Shown here: piece by piece, positions 53,639 through 63,810 of the stretch
Numbering within the stretch: position 1 is the stretch's first letter
Layout: each line of letters opens with the position of its first letter
Assembly (NCBI GenBank): GCA_038501625.1
Contig: JAZAYU010000699.1
Location: forward strand, 114,606-178,605
Source of the DNA: Corbicula japonica
Taxonomy: Eukaryota; Mollusca; Bivalvia; Venerida; Cyrenidae
Reading direction: 5' to 3'
DNA: 64,000 nt
Made by a program: the position numbers and the translations under genes
The notes under the pieces: model-generated
Told to the model about the DNA's origin: nothing
The model's database searches: none
The model's input: only the letters and a program-made list of their open reading frames with translations

Positions 53639-54981
53639 ATGGCGGAACAATCAGTTATAGGGCATCTCGGCTCAAAAGCTAAGCAGATTGTTTTAAATGT
53701 GTTTAATTATTTCGCATCGGATTCTGGTAAACCTGATACTAAAGCCATATCCAGTATTGAAAGAACTTTAAATGCCACTGGTGTCAGCAGACGTACGATT
53801 TGCCGGCTTCAGAAGGAGAAAGACAACAGCTACTGTCTCCTAAGCGTCGCCAAAGGGGTTCGTACAAGCCTGTCGATTATTTTGACAGAAGCGTTATCTG
53901 GAACAAGGTTCACAAGTTTTACGCCGTACGCCGCCAGCTTCCTACACTTTCAAATTTACACGTTGCTCTAGTGGAAGATATCAGCTATCCGGCAAGTCGT
54001 TCTTCCATCAGAAAAACGCTCCACGAACTAGGCTTTCGTTAGAAAAAAACGAAAGACAACCGACAAGTCCTAATAGAAAAAAAAACACGTAATCCCCTTA
54101 TGACTTAACTTCTTCAAAAGAAAGCATGAGCTAGAAGCAATTGGCTATAGGCTTGTATATATCGACGAAACGTGGATAGATACATCGTACTGTGCCAAGG
54201 CCTGCTGGCAAGGTCCGTCAACAAGTGGTGTTGTAGCCCCCTGTAACAGAGGTCAGAGACTGATTGTGGTTCATGCCGGGTCTAGAGACGGTTTTGTCCC
54301 GGGGGCATGCCTAATATATAAGACATCTGCCTCTACAGGCGACTATCACAAACAGATGGACGGTAACAACTTCACCGAATTCCTGACGACCCAGCTTCTT
54401 TCCAATCTGGAGGAGCCTTCCGCAATAGTTTTGGATAACGCTAGTTATCATTCAGTGCAGCTAGACAAGTGCCCGAATTATACAACAAGAAAATCTGAAA
54501 TAAAGGTTAACTAACTACTTCTTTAGATAAAAAATAATTCAAGACTACAAATATGTGGAGTACATTTTTTCAGGATTGGCTACGGCGACACGGTATTGAT
54601 TTTGAAGAGACCATGCTGCGTGCGCAATTGCTTCAGCTCGCCAGACTTAACCGACCCCCGCCTTCCTACGCAATTGATGAACTCATTCGCCAGAACGGCC
54701 ACGGGGTTCTCCGTCTGCCACCGTATCACTCAAATCTGAATGTCATCGAGCTAAATATGGAGCCAGCTGAAGTCTCAAGTTCGACAACGTAATCATACTT
54801 TCAGGTTTATGTGAAAAACCAAGAAAACAATAGGAATGTAAATATTATACATTAATTTTAGTTTCACTGTTTCAGACTGGACGATGTACAGAGGTTGGCG
54901 TTTACTGCCGTAGGCGAGATCGGGCAAGACAGATGTAGAAAATGTCGGGACTATTTACCAATCGAGGGATGTAGTGATTGA
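53639..54981 (+). pseudogene. Transposase pseudogene, DDE_3 / Sailor-like
   Basis: Starts MAEQSVIGHLG, then an N-terminal helix-turn-helix-like part (GVSRRTICRLQKE). A frameshift falls near 53820, followed by RLPTLSNL and SRSSIRKTLHELGF. An in-frame TAG at 54040-54042 stands where this family usually has Trp, and an A-run frameshift is at about 54077-54087. The catalytic core keeps Asp in YIDETW (54164), Asp in VLDNASYHS (54434; 90 codons later) and Glu in LNVIEL (54748). Two gaps in the frame look like real introns, 54506-54573 (68 nt, GT-AG, phase 0) and 54805-54875 (71 nt, GT-AG, phase 2). A one-base insertion lies just after the Glu (54751-54757). The final part ends at TGA 54979-54981. 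The gene cannot make an intact enzyme. Confidence 0.85.
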
Positions 54982-55237
54982 CGCTAATATGGACAACTTT
55001 GTGAGGACAGCAGCGATGATGACGACAGTGACAGTGGCACCGAAACCGCAAGTGAAACAGAACTGCCTGATATGTTTGAAATATTTTGTACTGATATAAT
55101 TTGTGACATGGAAATATCAATATTACAATAAAAAGTCCATACAAATAAATCAATAAAGCCAAAAAAACATAATATTTAACAAAATACACAAATAAACAAT
55201 AAACATCTACAATATAAAACGCTACGAAAAATATTAT

Positions 55238-55330
55238 AGGTCCAAGTACTACTCGAACCCGCGCCAAGCGGCAAAACAAATTGTCGTTTGCTAGTTTCTG
55301 CCTTCCTACAAACTGCGCTATAGACGCATG
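55238..55330 (-). other. tRNA-like segment inside the right end of the Sailor-like element
   Basis: On the minus strand it has TAGCGCAGTT (55311-55320) and a B-box-like GGGTTCGAGTA (55250-55260), with a longer spacer as in tRNAs with a long variable arm. Stems are imperfect. It mirrors 53412-53485 in position and also points inward. Confidence 0.5.
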
Positions 55331-55779
55331 TGGAAGTGAATTCAGTTTTAAAGATATACGTACAAATGCAAAAGACCAGTCCAAAATAGCAAGGATATCC
55401 CCGTCTCAAAATAGCACGTTCAACCACTGTGTAATGTATGCATAATGGGCAGGTTAACATTTCACCACTATAATAAAAAAGCTTATCTCTATCATTTCTA
55501 CAACGAGTTCACCAATCATCTCTCGCTTGTAATCTTTATTATTCATATTACTCCTTAAAACAAATCGCTCATTTATAAGTTAAACCGACTCTATCCAGGT
55601 TTATCAAAACAAAGGTATGTAACTTACAAATATAATGCTTATACTTCATAATAATATTTTTATAAACATGAACGTTTTGTCGTTTATAGGCTTTCTTCTA
55701 AATCACAATTCGTATATTTTTTGGCGATTTAAAAAAAGGGAAAGTAGCGAGCGAGTCTTTACATGTATTTAAGCATTCT

Positions 55780-56035
55780 GTTTTATATGTAAAGTGGTAT
55801 ATGCATATCATAAATCATCACTCTCAGAAAATACAGCCTCCCCAAGCACCAAACAGGAAGAGAGGGAAAGAGATGGTGAGTTATTATAATATCAACATAC
55901 TAAGATACGACAAACAATAAACGAAAACAAGAACCCTTGTGGTTACCGCCTTAGAACGGTCAGCGGCAAAAGAATTTGCCACCGGAGGTTAAAACAGGTT
56001 CTAGAGTGCACAAACCACACACTTGCCACAACAGA
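55780..56035 (-). repeat. Dispersed repeat family R2, reverse copy
   Basis: Reverse-oriented copy of 50535-50798. It lies about 310 bp right of the Sailor-like transposon and just upstream of the B-box gene. Confidence 0.8.
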
Positions 56036-56347
56036 TTTCTTTTAAGTAAAATAAAAGAAGAAACTCAACATTTAGTAATATATTGTGTTCAAAGTATTTA
56101 TTCTGTTCAATAAACACATCAGTTTAAACATGTATAAAACCTGTACGTGATAAGATCGAATGGACTTGTTCGTAATTATCAAATTTTCAATTGTCGTTTT
56201 GTTGACATAGATTCAGCTATCCGAGATATTGTACAGATACAAGAAAACTAAAGAGTGGTTTAGAGATAGGATAGTTTAAGTTATTTAACATTTCACACTT
56301 GGGCTTTTTGTTTTGTTAGATCAAACATAACCGGTCTTTAGAATATA

Positions 56348-57323
56348 ATGGCAGTCTGTGGTAAAAGAGCAGAACATGTTTCAAAAGCATGTGAGGTATG
56401 CTTGATCGAAGGTTTGTTAAAACAGGCCGGTGGATTCTGCCACGACTGTGATGAACACATGTGTAACAAATGCTTTCAAGATCATTTAAAGTCAAAGTTG
56501 AGTAGAAACCATGTGTTGAGTCCACTTGGCCAAATTGTGTCGCTCAGTAAAATGCAAACAGGAAGTAACGAAAAATGCAAAACGCATGTAAAAGAAATCG
56601 TAAAGTATTACTGCCGTAAACACGACATGGTAACCTGTGGCGACTGTATAGTGGCTGAACACAACGGATGCAAAATGGAGTTTATAAGTAAATTAGCCAA
56701 TCAATTTGATTTAAGTTCCGAGTTTAAAGATATTATAAGAAAGATAGAGAAGCTTGAGGCCGAACATAAAGAAAATAAAACACAATTAGACAGCAACCGC
56801 AAGGAAAACAAAGCTTGTATAGAAACAACTCTTGCAGAAATAAAGATGTTCCGAAAAGAAATAAACGAACACCTTGATAAAATGGAGAAAGAAATAATAT
56901 ATGAAGCAAACAAATTGGCAAAACAAAACGACGATATAATCGACGAGGTAGAGAAGATTCTTTCCGTATCCGAACAGGATATTGGTGATATAAGGAACAC
57001 TCTAGATGCAAATATGATTCAGGGAGAAACACTCTTTATTCGAACCAAAGAAAACAAACCAAAAATTAAGAAGACGGAGGAAAATGTTTCGTTCATACGA
57101 ACAAATAATGTAATTAGATGCTTTACATTTGAACAAGAGAAACAGCTCGCGTGTATGATAAAGTCTGGTGTCAAGCTTGGATGCTTTAGAAGAGATACTG
57201 TTGGACAGGAAGAACCCGCTGTGATTCAGGAGACCAGGCAGCCCATCGAGACTATAAAACCCGTAATGACAAGCGTGACAGCTGAGAAAGAAGTTGAAGC
57301 GAAACAAAATTATCTTTCGAAAG
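56348..57323 (+). CDS. B-box / coiled-coil (TRIM-like, RING-less) protein, exon 1
   Basis: The longest credible coding sequence in the window. Residues 15-55 form a first B-box-like zinc site (C15, C18, C31, C34, C39, C42, H46, H55). Residues 77-108 form a second B-box (C77, H80, C89, H92, C97, C100, H105, C108). Residues about 120-235 are a Lys/Glu-rich coiled coil. There is no RING finger ahead of the B-boxes, so ubiquitin-ligase activity is not indicated. Bivalves have many such B-box proteins, often ending in NHL or beta-propeller repeats. Start chosen: first ATG of the frame (context ATAATGG), eight codons before the first zinc ligand region. The frame stays open to a stop at 57365, but a good donor (AAAG|GTAAAA) puts the exon end at 57323, phase 1, and exon 2 joins in phase. 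The role (signalling or innate response) is inference only. Confidence 0.85.
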
Positions 57324-58094
57324 GTAAAATGCAGTATATGTACCATATAACTTGTTTTCTTGTTTAGAAAATGTTCATATCCGAGTAAACATATTTAACT
57401 AATTAACTTTGAAATGCCCTTCTTCTTAAATAAAGGAGTTGTTTTATTGCAATGTTTGGCCGATCGATTGCGCTCTGACTTTTAACTTTGAAGGTAAACA
57501 AAAAAAACGCATAGCTCCCATTCTGTTTTAACTTCAAAGAGCAAATGTGGAATATTAATACACAATGAGCATACTAGTTTCAGTTTTTTAATGTGTCAAT
57601 TTATTTTATCTTCTACATGAATTCAAAGTTAAAATAATGTTAAATCACGGCTTTTATGAATTTCTGTTAGAACAACCTCGTCGGCGACATAGCAAATGAC
57701 CTCGAGTCAAGCGTTTTCGCAGCAACTACTGTATAAAGGGGTGGATTGCTGACGTCACAATTCAAAATATTGTATACTGTCCAGTAGTTTATTATCAAAC
57801 TTTACTGAACCTACGTCCCTGTACGATTTGAGTTGATCGAAAAATAAGAACAGAATAATTAAAGTACATGAATGATATTTGTAAGAATATTAAAATGTGT
57901 AACATACAACTAGAATGAAGATGCTGCGTAAAGGGATTTATTAGGAAGGGATATTGGTGCAATCAGAACTACAACTCGAGAACAGACTCTTTAGAATCGT
58001 GTATTCATTTTGTATCTTTGGTTCCGCTCTGTACATCTAGAAATCATTATTATAGTATCAACATTTTTATTCTCAATAATAAACATAATTTCAG
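57324..58094 (+). other. Intron 1 of the B-box gene
   Basis: AT-rich sequence between a GTAAAA donor and a TTTCAG acceptor with matching phase. No other feature was recognised. Confidence 0.65.
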
Positions 58095-58208
58095 AGGAGG
58101 CATCCACTGTAAAACAGAAGAATCGTCAATCCATTGAGACTGTAAAGTCAGTATTTTCTGCGACAGCTGAGAAAAACTTTGAAGCAAAACAAAGCTTTCT
58201 TCCACCAG
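58095..58208 (+). CDS. B-box gene exon 2, a diverged duplicate of the end of exon 1
   Basis: Acceptor AATTTCAG ends at 58094 and donor CCACCAG|GTAATA begins at 58209. The exon is 114 nt (38 codons), phase 1 at both ends, so it can be skipped or repeated without frame change. Its translation (EEASTVKQ..., then IETVKSV, then TAEKNFEAKQSFLPP) lines up with the last 39 residues of exon 1 (EEPAVIQ..., IETIKPV, TAEKEVEAKQNYLSK). The intron before it is 771 nt. Confidence 0.75.
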
Positions 58209-58456
58209 GTAATATATCTATCATCAAAATGTTCGTTTATATGTTTGAACAAATTGCAAATCCGAAAAATGTTATAGTGCACATAATTGACCAGATGATA
58301 AAATGTCATTAACAGAACAATCCCCTATTGTTGTAAAATAGCGACAGTAAAGGCTCATGGATTCAATGTAGTCTGACTATTTAGCTTAGTGGCTAGGTTC
58401 AAGAAGGTCTACACACAACACCTTTCTGCATATTCGATCTTCATTAATGGTTTCAG

Positions 58457-58503
58457 ATCCTCGAGCTGCTGGTTTTGATGTTGGTTCGCGTGTTAAACAC
58501 AAT
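58457..58503 (+). CDS. Probable B-box gene exon 3
   Basis: Acceptor TTAATGGTTTCAG ends at 58456 and donor AAT|GTAAGTA starts at 58504, both near consensus. The 47 nt join exon 2 in phase 1 and encode DPRAAGFDVGSRVKHN, ending in phase 0. No domain is recognised in so short a piece. The next exon was not found; sequence to the right is mostly repeats, so the gene may continue beyond the window. Confidence 0.5.
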
Positions 58504-58918
58504 GTAAGTATGGCCTTAAATTGATTCATAAATATACAAGTACGTGTTTTTTCAAGAACATTAGCATTTACATAGTTTGGCAATGTCGATCCACTCTAAA
58601 ATCATATTGTTAAAACGTTTCTAATATAAGATATTGAACTTTTTTTCAATTAAGGTGGAACGCGACACTTTGCGAATTTTCGAATTTGTTCATCAAATTT
58701 GGTATTGCATTTATATACGATGACTCCATCATGAAACCACAAACCGTTTTCAATCAATCCAATAGTTGATTAGATATTTACCTTCAAAGTTATCTATCAA
58801 CGCCAGTCTTCTGCAGTGACGTCACCGACGCTCGCCGAACACTTTTTTCGGTGCTGGCAGAAAATTGTTGGTTTTTTTTGACGTTACTAGTTCGTGTCGT
58901 ACTTATACTTATTTATGA

Positions 58919-59060
58919 TTAAGCAAACCACCATAGTGTTTGGATTATTTCTCTTCTCTGAAAAATACTATGCATCTACATAGCCAGCCATTGTGCAAAC
59001 GTAGTAATAGACACAGTAAAACGTGCATTTAAAGGAAAATTTCGAACATTGGTTTGTAAT
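58919..59060 (+). repeat. Dispersed repeat family R3, copy 1
   Basis: Shares TAAGCA.ACCACCA, AGTGTTTGGAT.ATTTCTCTTC and CATGGCCAGCC/CATAGCCAGCC with 63538-63680. Here it lies about 75 bp left of an R1 copy in the same orientation. Confidence 0.75.
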
Positions 59061-59135
59061 ATGATCAATTTTATTTACAAATGCACGCATGATTTGTATG
59101 ATATTTTTGCTGTTCAGTATTATATTTTCGTAACA

Positions 59136-59362
59136 GATGAAAAGGCAACTTTAAAAGCCACCGAACACGAAAAATATGAAAATATTGCAGGCTCGGTTTG
59201 ATTGAGCCTGTTAATGGGAAGAAACGATAATGCATAAAACTACCAACGCCGCCTTGCTCTGGGTTGAGCGCAACTCAATATTTACACCAATTAACAGTAC
59301 AATTGTGATTCATCCCAAACGATTGTATGCGTAAGGCGGTGAACATGGAACCATCATTGCGG
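59136..59362 (+). repeat. Dispersed repeat family R1, copy 3 (long)
   Basis: Full-length match to 51567-51787, including GGGTTGAGCGCAACTCA and GGCGGTGAACATGGAACC. The open frame 59327-59524 starts inside this repeat and is not called a gene. Confidence 0.85.
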
Positions 59363-60566
59363 TATTTTCAGATTAATAACATTCCTGATTCAGCGGCGTA
59401 TGTTCCCCAGATAAAAGAATGGGTTTGCCCCAAACAAGAAGACAATTGGCATAAAACTTCTACACGTTGTAAAACAAGTATCAAACATCAGTTAGCAGTT
59501 TATGAACCCGGAAAAAGAATATAAAAGTAAAACATGGGTTAGATAATGACGAGATATTTGTGTCAAGCCGCAATGAAGTAAATGTATACAGTGTAAAAAG
59601 CAACGTTTTTGACCCAAGTTCACCATAAATAATCCTAGGAATACCAAAGGCACTAGCTCTGGTTAATTTCTTTGCATGATTTGTGAATAAATTTGGTATT
59701 AAAGCTTAATTTAAATCAACAGTCGTATTCTTTGTAAATACACTTTGATGTGGCGATCGTAACTGATATAACTGCAGCATTGCATTTGTTTGATTAAGAG
59801 TAAAATATCGAAAAGAGTGTGCAACGCATTGGAGGGATTTTCAGTCTGTTGATTTCTTGTTTTTCAATTTTCTTAGAAGGCAACTTATTTTATCACTTGT
59901 TCTCGAAAGAAATCATTCTCTTTACATCAAGTTGTAGAACATAACAATTTTTATTGAGCTGTAGACTAGTTTTTTCGGTTTAAGCTGTTCATGTTTTTAT
60001 CGTGGCAACGCGATTCAGAGAATAAGCTAGGTTCTTCATTTCAAAATCGGTCTTGAAAGCCCGAAATACATCAAGCGTTGCACCTGCAATTTTTTACATA
60101 GTGTTGGGTAGTAAATGACTGTTAACGACACATTTCAAAACACCGCTCGCTCTGTTGATAATATTCTAGATTTTATGCATTATTAAGATGCTTCCAAATT
60201 CAAGTTCCATTCCACTGTCAGATTATACATGTATAACTAAAAGACATTTCTTCTAACAATTCTGACAGTCATAAACCACAAACGTCTTTGAAAGTTTGTT
60301 CAGCAAGTATAAACAACAATAAAACAACAATACATCCTCATGTCACATGCTAACAACAATCTATGAATGGTTGATATCTAAAATGCGTATTGCAGTTCTG
60401 ATTCACGTTGTAAAAGGGAATGTTGATGGTTTAGAATTGTTACTACTATGTTCGTTTTCAATCACTTTAAAATAATCATTTTATGTATTACAATGATTGA
60501 AAAACAAACCTGTTAAACGAGTAAAGTCAAAAACAAATTCTCGCAACATATGTTTTAAATGTCAAG
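59363..60566 (+). other. Gene-free AT-rich sequence
   Basis: No exon or repeat is recognised. It could be intronic to the B-box gene. Confidence 0.45.
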
Positions 60567-60705
60567 AACTTACCTCGAAAAATTACTTCGAATAGTTTTC
60601 ATTACATGATATACAGTGAAGTAATTTAAGACAATTTACATAATTTTATTCGAGTGTCTTTAATTTCATTTCAAAAACCGTGATTTATAACAAACATGCT
60701 CTTCG
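60567..60705 (+). repeat. Direct duplication, left copy (first part)
   Basis: Landmarks ACTTCGAATAG, TCATTACAT, GTCTTTAATTTCA and TTCAAAAACCGTGAT match 62793-62935 in order. The continuation of the unit, ATGTTAGTTAC and beyond, is displaced to 62115-62275 by nested insertions. Confidence 0.7.
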
Positions 60706-60781
60706 TTTTCGCTGAGTGAGAAGGCTTTGTTTTGTGAGTGTGGCGCTTTCGGATATGCACATTTAACTTTTTTTTAATGTA
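60706..60781 (+). repeat. Dispersed repeat family R2, partial copy
   Basis: GAGTGAGAAGGCTTTGTTTT and GATATGCACATTTAACTTTTT match the right end of 50535-50798. It is interrupted by the hAT-like element and seems to resume as ATGTAAAAAG at 62119. Confidence 0.55.
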
Positions 60782-62114
60782 CAGGCATGTAGGAGCAGGG
60801 GCCGCAGGAGCCGCGGTCGCGGCCCCATTATTTCGGCAAGTCGCGGCCTCGGCGGCAAAGACATCACAATAGGGTTTTTTGGGGGGATTATGCCATAAAA
60901 TGCCATAAAAAGTAAAATCTTGCTATATCGTCGTTTTCACCTAAACATCGTTATCGGCTTAGCTAATATAAAGTCAAGTGTCAACGTAAAGGAAACGGTG
61001 ATGACATTGCCTCAGGGTGTTAAACCAGTGGCCGAATGTAGGTACCGATTGAATGCTTTCATAAGGACCTAAATCCCATTTAAATGTATCGAAATAAGTA
61101 GCACGAAACAATGTCGTATTCGAAGACCATAATCGGCAAAGTTCATGCTGGGTTAAAATCTAATAAATGTAATAAGACTCGGGTTCAAGAAAGTGCTCAA
61201 AATTGTATTATACACTTACCGATGTTCTCACTACATCGATCACATTTTTTTTATTTCTCAGCAGGTATTCCGAGTATACTTTTCAAACTTGGAACATAAT
61301 GAGATACATCATTTTCACTTCTTTTAAAGAAATAATAATAAAATTCCAGGCTCCAGGGATACATACGTTCCGATACTACAGGCAATTAATAAAGGTACGG
61401 GTTAAAACCAGTCACAAAATTTTGAATAGCGAGTATAGTATCTGTTAACGAAAATTCATGTCTCCTTATTTAAATATTGATTCTTACGTAGTTTTGAACA
61501 TATCTAAGCAATTCTGCAATAACACGATTGCTAAGCTGTTACACAGAAGATGTTTCAGCAGTTTTAGCCGATTGACAAACGCTGAGGTAAATTTTGTGAC
61601 TTTTGGTTTAAGACTCACCTCGATAAAATGTCGCTGGTTTATGAATGCACAGGGGGATTTTAATGTCAATTTCATAAAACGATGTAAAAATGATGGTTCT
61701 TAATGTGTTTCTATAAATTTTATGATCGGTATAGTTAGAAAATAGGTTAAGTGTATTTTATTTCATAAAATTAACATCATTTATCAAGGAATATTCAGTA
61801 GATATTGATACGACACTATTACGGATGCATTGTTTGTTATCAGATCTTTGTACAATTATTCCTTTTGCATTTAAATATCTATGTATTATTAAAAGAATAG
61901 ACGTCTAATTTACGAACCGTGATCTTATTGTTTATTTCAGTAGTTCAGTACTCGAATATGATGATTTAAACGTTTTATATACACCAATTAACACATATTA
62001 TTGTTTTATAAAATAATATTAATTATTTATTTTACCGACATATCAATGGTAATAGTATGCAGCCAAAATCATCTCTTCCGCGGCCCCAATGTTCAAATCG
62101 CTCCTACGCGCCTG
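60782..62114. mobile_element. hAT-like non-autonomous element, about 1.33 kb
   Basis: Ends pair as inverted repeats: CAGGCATGTAGGAGC at the left and GCTCCTACGCGCCTG at the right (two mismatches), and further in GGGGCCGC pairs with GCGGCCCC. The CAGG start is typical of hAT elements. The expected 8-bp target duplication is not clear (flanks share only ATGT). Short open frames inside (61111-61703) show no transposase motif. Confidence 0.55.
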
Positions 62115-62275
62115 ATGTCATGTAAAAAGAAAAGCAAAGGTTGGTGAATGCTGTTGATTTTGTTTAAATGATGTTAGTTACTTTTATTTCTGTTTTCGTT
62201 TTTATTTGCTCGACACCAAACATTAACGTCTAAAATGTAATATTAAATTATTTATTTTATATTTCATTTTAAGTT
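62115..62275 (+). repeat. Direct duplication, left copy (second part)
   Basis: GCTGTTGATTTTGTTTAAATGATGTTAGTTAC matches 62978-63007 in pattern (split here only for description), continuing to a TTATTTTATATTTCATTTTA end that parallels 63080-63105. Confidence 0.65.
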
Positions 62276-62792
62276 TGGGTAATACACCATATAATAATCT
62301 TTTAATTTTAAACAAGCAGATTTCATGAACAAAACACAAACAATACTTATAAGGAAAAAACATACATCAAACACATGGAAGTATTGTAGATAGAGAAAAT
62401 ACTTTTATAAACTATATAAATAACGATAGATGAATGATATAGGTTCAGAACGAACAAGAAAAGACTATGTGAACATTCCTATTAAAATAAATCAGATAAA
62501 TGCTACCTAATGTACCATTCTTACACGACCAAGAACGTGAGTGCAGCTAGATCTGATAATGCTAAACGAATAAATATTTCAAAGTGAATGATAAACACCT
62601 AAATCGTTATGTAAAATTGGCAATTGCTGACAAATTGGAAAGAGATAAGTCCATATTATTATTTGCATGTTTCCTCGTTTCAATAGGAAGAAGTGATAGG
62701 AAAAAAAGTAATGTGGGCTTATTAAAAATACTTTAAGAAAACATATCCACATTTAACGTGGTTATATACTTTTGAAAGGAATGAAGAAATGT

Positions 62793-63115
62793 CTTGAAAT
62801 GACTTTGAAGAATACCTTTGAATAATTCTCATTAAATTACATATAGTTAAGTAGTTAAACATAATGTTCATATTTTTTATATCGTTGTCTTTGATTTCAG
62901 TTCAAAAACCGTGATATAATTAAGATGGGTTTAAATGTTTGACTAATGAAAAAGAGAGGAGCAGAAGTTGCTGATATGCTGTTGTTTTGTTTAAATAATG
63001 TTAGTTACTATTATTACTATTATTTTTTGTTATTACTTAATTTAAGTATACTTATCATGATCTTCTATAAACATAATATTAATCTGTCTATTTTATTTTA
63101 TTTTCAGAGATATGT
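62793..63115 (+). repeat. Direct duplication, right copy (uninterrupted)
   Basis: Holds in one piece the sequence that is split at 60567-60705 and 62115-62275, without the R2 fragment and hAT-like element. It shows the earlier arrangement. Confidence 0.7.
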
Positions 63116-63445
63116 AAGTACAACATTTTATTACTAAGTTTATATTAAACAAACATATTGCAAAGGCAACAGCATAATTTGTACAAAGGGGATAAGCATC
63201 ACAGCACACTAACGGAATGAGGGTAGGTAGCGGAAATACAATATATAGGCTCAAAACGGATCAGAAACGAAAATTTGAAATTGCATATTCATAAAACCAG
63301 AAAATGATTCTTATGAGCCATATCAATCGTGTGCTGACTATACAGATGCATCATATAAATGAGCAAGTATTTAGTAATGAATGATTTACATTTATAACTC
63401 TTCAGATAAACAATGATAAAAGAAGTTATTGCTGCCTGAAGTTAT

Positions 63446-63524
63446 TGAACAGGCTTAATCAAACCGAGCCTGCAGTATTTTCATATTTGTCGTGTTCGTT
63501 GGCTTTCAAAGTTCCCTTTTCATC
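63446..63524 (-). repeat. Dispersed repeat family R1, copy 4 (short, reverse)
   Basis: Reverse complement of the R1 core: AAACCGAGCCTGCAGTATTT, CGTGTTCG, GGCTTTCAAAGTTCCCTTTT. It stops before the second conserved part seen in the long copies. Confidence 0.8.
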
Positions 63525-63537
63525 TATTTCATATAAT

Positions 63538-63680
63538 TAAGCAACCACCAATTTAGTGTTTGGATCATTTCTCTTCACTGGCCAATAAAATATGTCTGCA
63601 TGGCCAGCCGTTTTGCAAAAAGTAGCAATAGACAAAGGTGAAATGTGCTTTAAAGGTTTACGACATTCAGAAACAACATT
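63538..63680 (+). repeat. Dispersed repeat family R3, copy 2
   Basis: Partner of 58919-59060. Here the neighbouring R1 copy is inverted relative to R3, unlike at 58919-59362. The minus-strand frame 63537-63815 is not supported as a gene. Confidence 0.75.
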
Positions 63681-63810
63681 CCCATTCATTCTAAAATTAT
63701 AAAGGAAATGGGAATATTGTTTTGTGCTATAATCAATTAAAAAACACGTACATGTAACGAAAAGGAATAAAAACAAAAACGGTTTTATAAAGATTAAGTT
63801 TTTACAGATA

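Larger units (their letters stand above)
53255..55468 (+). mobile_element. Sailor-like (IS630-Tc1-mariner, about DD82E) transposon, degraded
   Basis: Terminal inverted repeats of 37 bp, starting GTGGTGAAAT and containing TTAACCTGCCCATT, lie at 53255-53291 and 55432-55468 with two mismatches. Between them is a DDE transposase pseudogene on the plus strand. The spacing between the second Asp and the Glu (about 82 codons after removing a putative intron) fits the Sailor group rather than classical DD34E Tc1. TA-rich sequence flanks both ends, but the exact TA duplication is unclear. Two tRNA-like segments lie just inside the ends. Confidence 0.85.

Noticed and set aside
54902..55384. 160-codon minus-strand open frame in the transposon
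   Set aside because: Covers the transposase 3-prime part in antisense and the tRNA-like segment; hydrophobic AT-rich translation with no family resemblance.
58655..58720. Exon 4 of the B-box gene beginning GTGGAACGC
   Set aside because: The preceding TTAAG is a poor acceptor and the frame stops after about 22 codons without a domain.
59327..59524. 65-codon open frame as an exon of the B-box gene
   Set aside because: It begins inside dispersed repeat R1 and has no splice-site support or domain.
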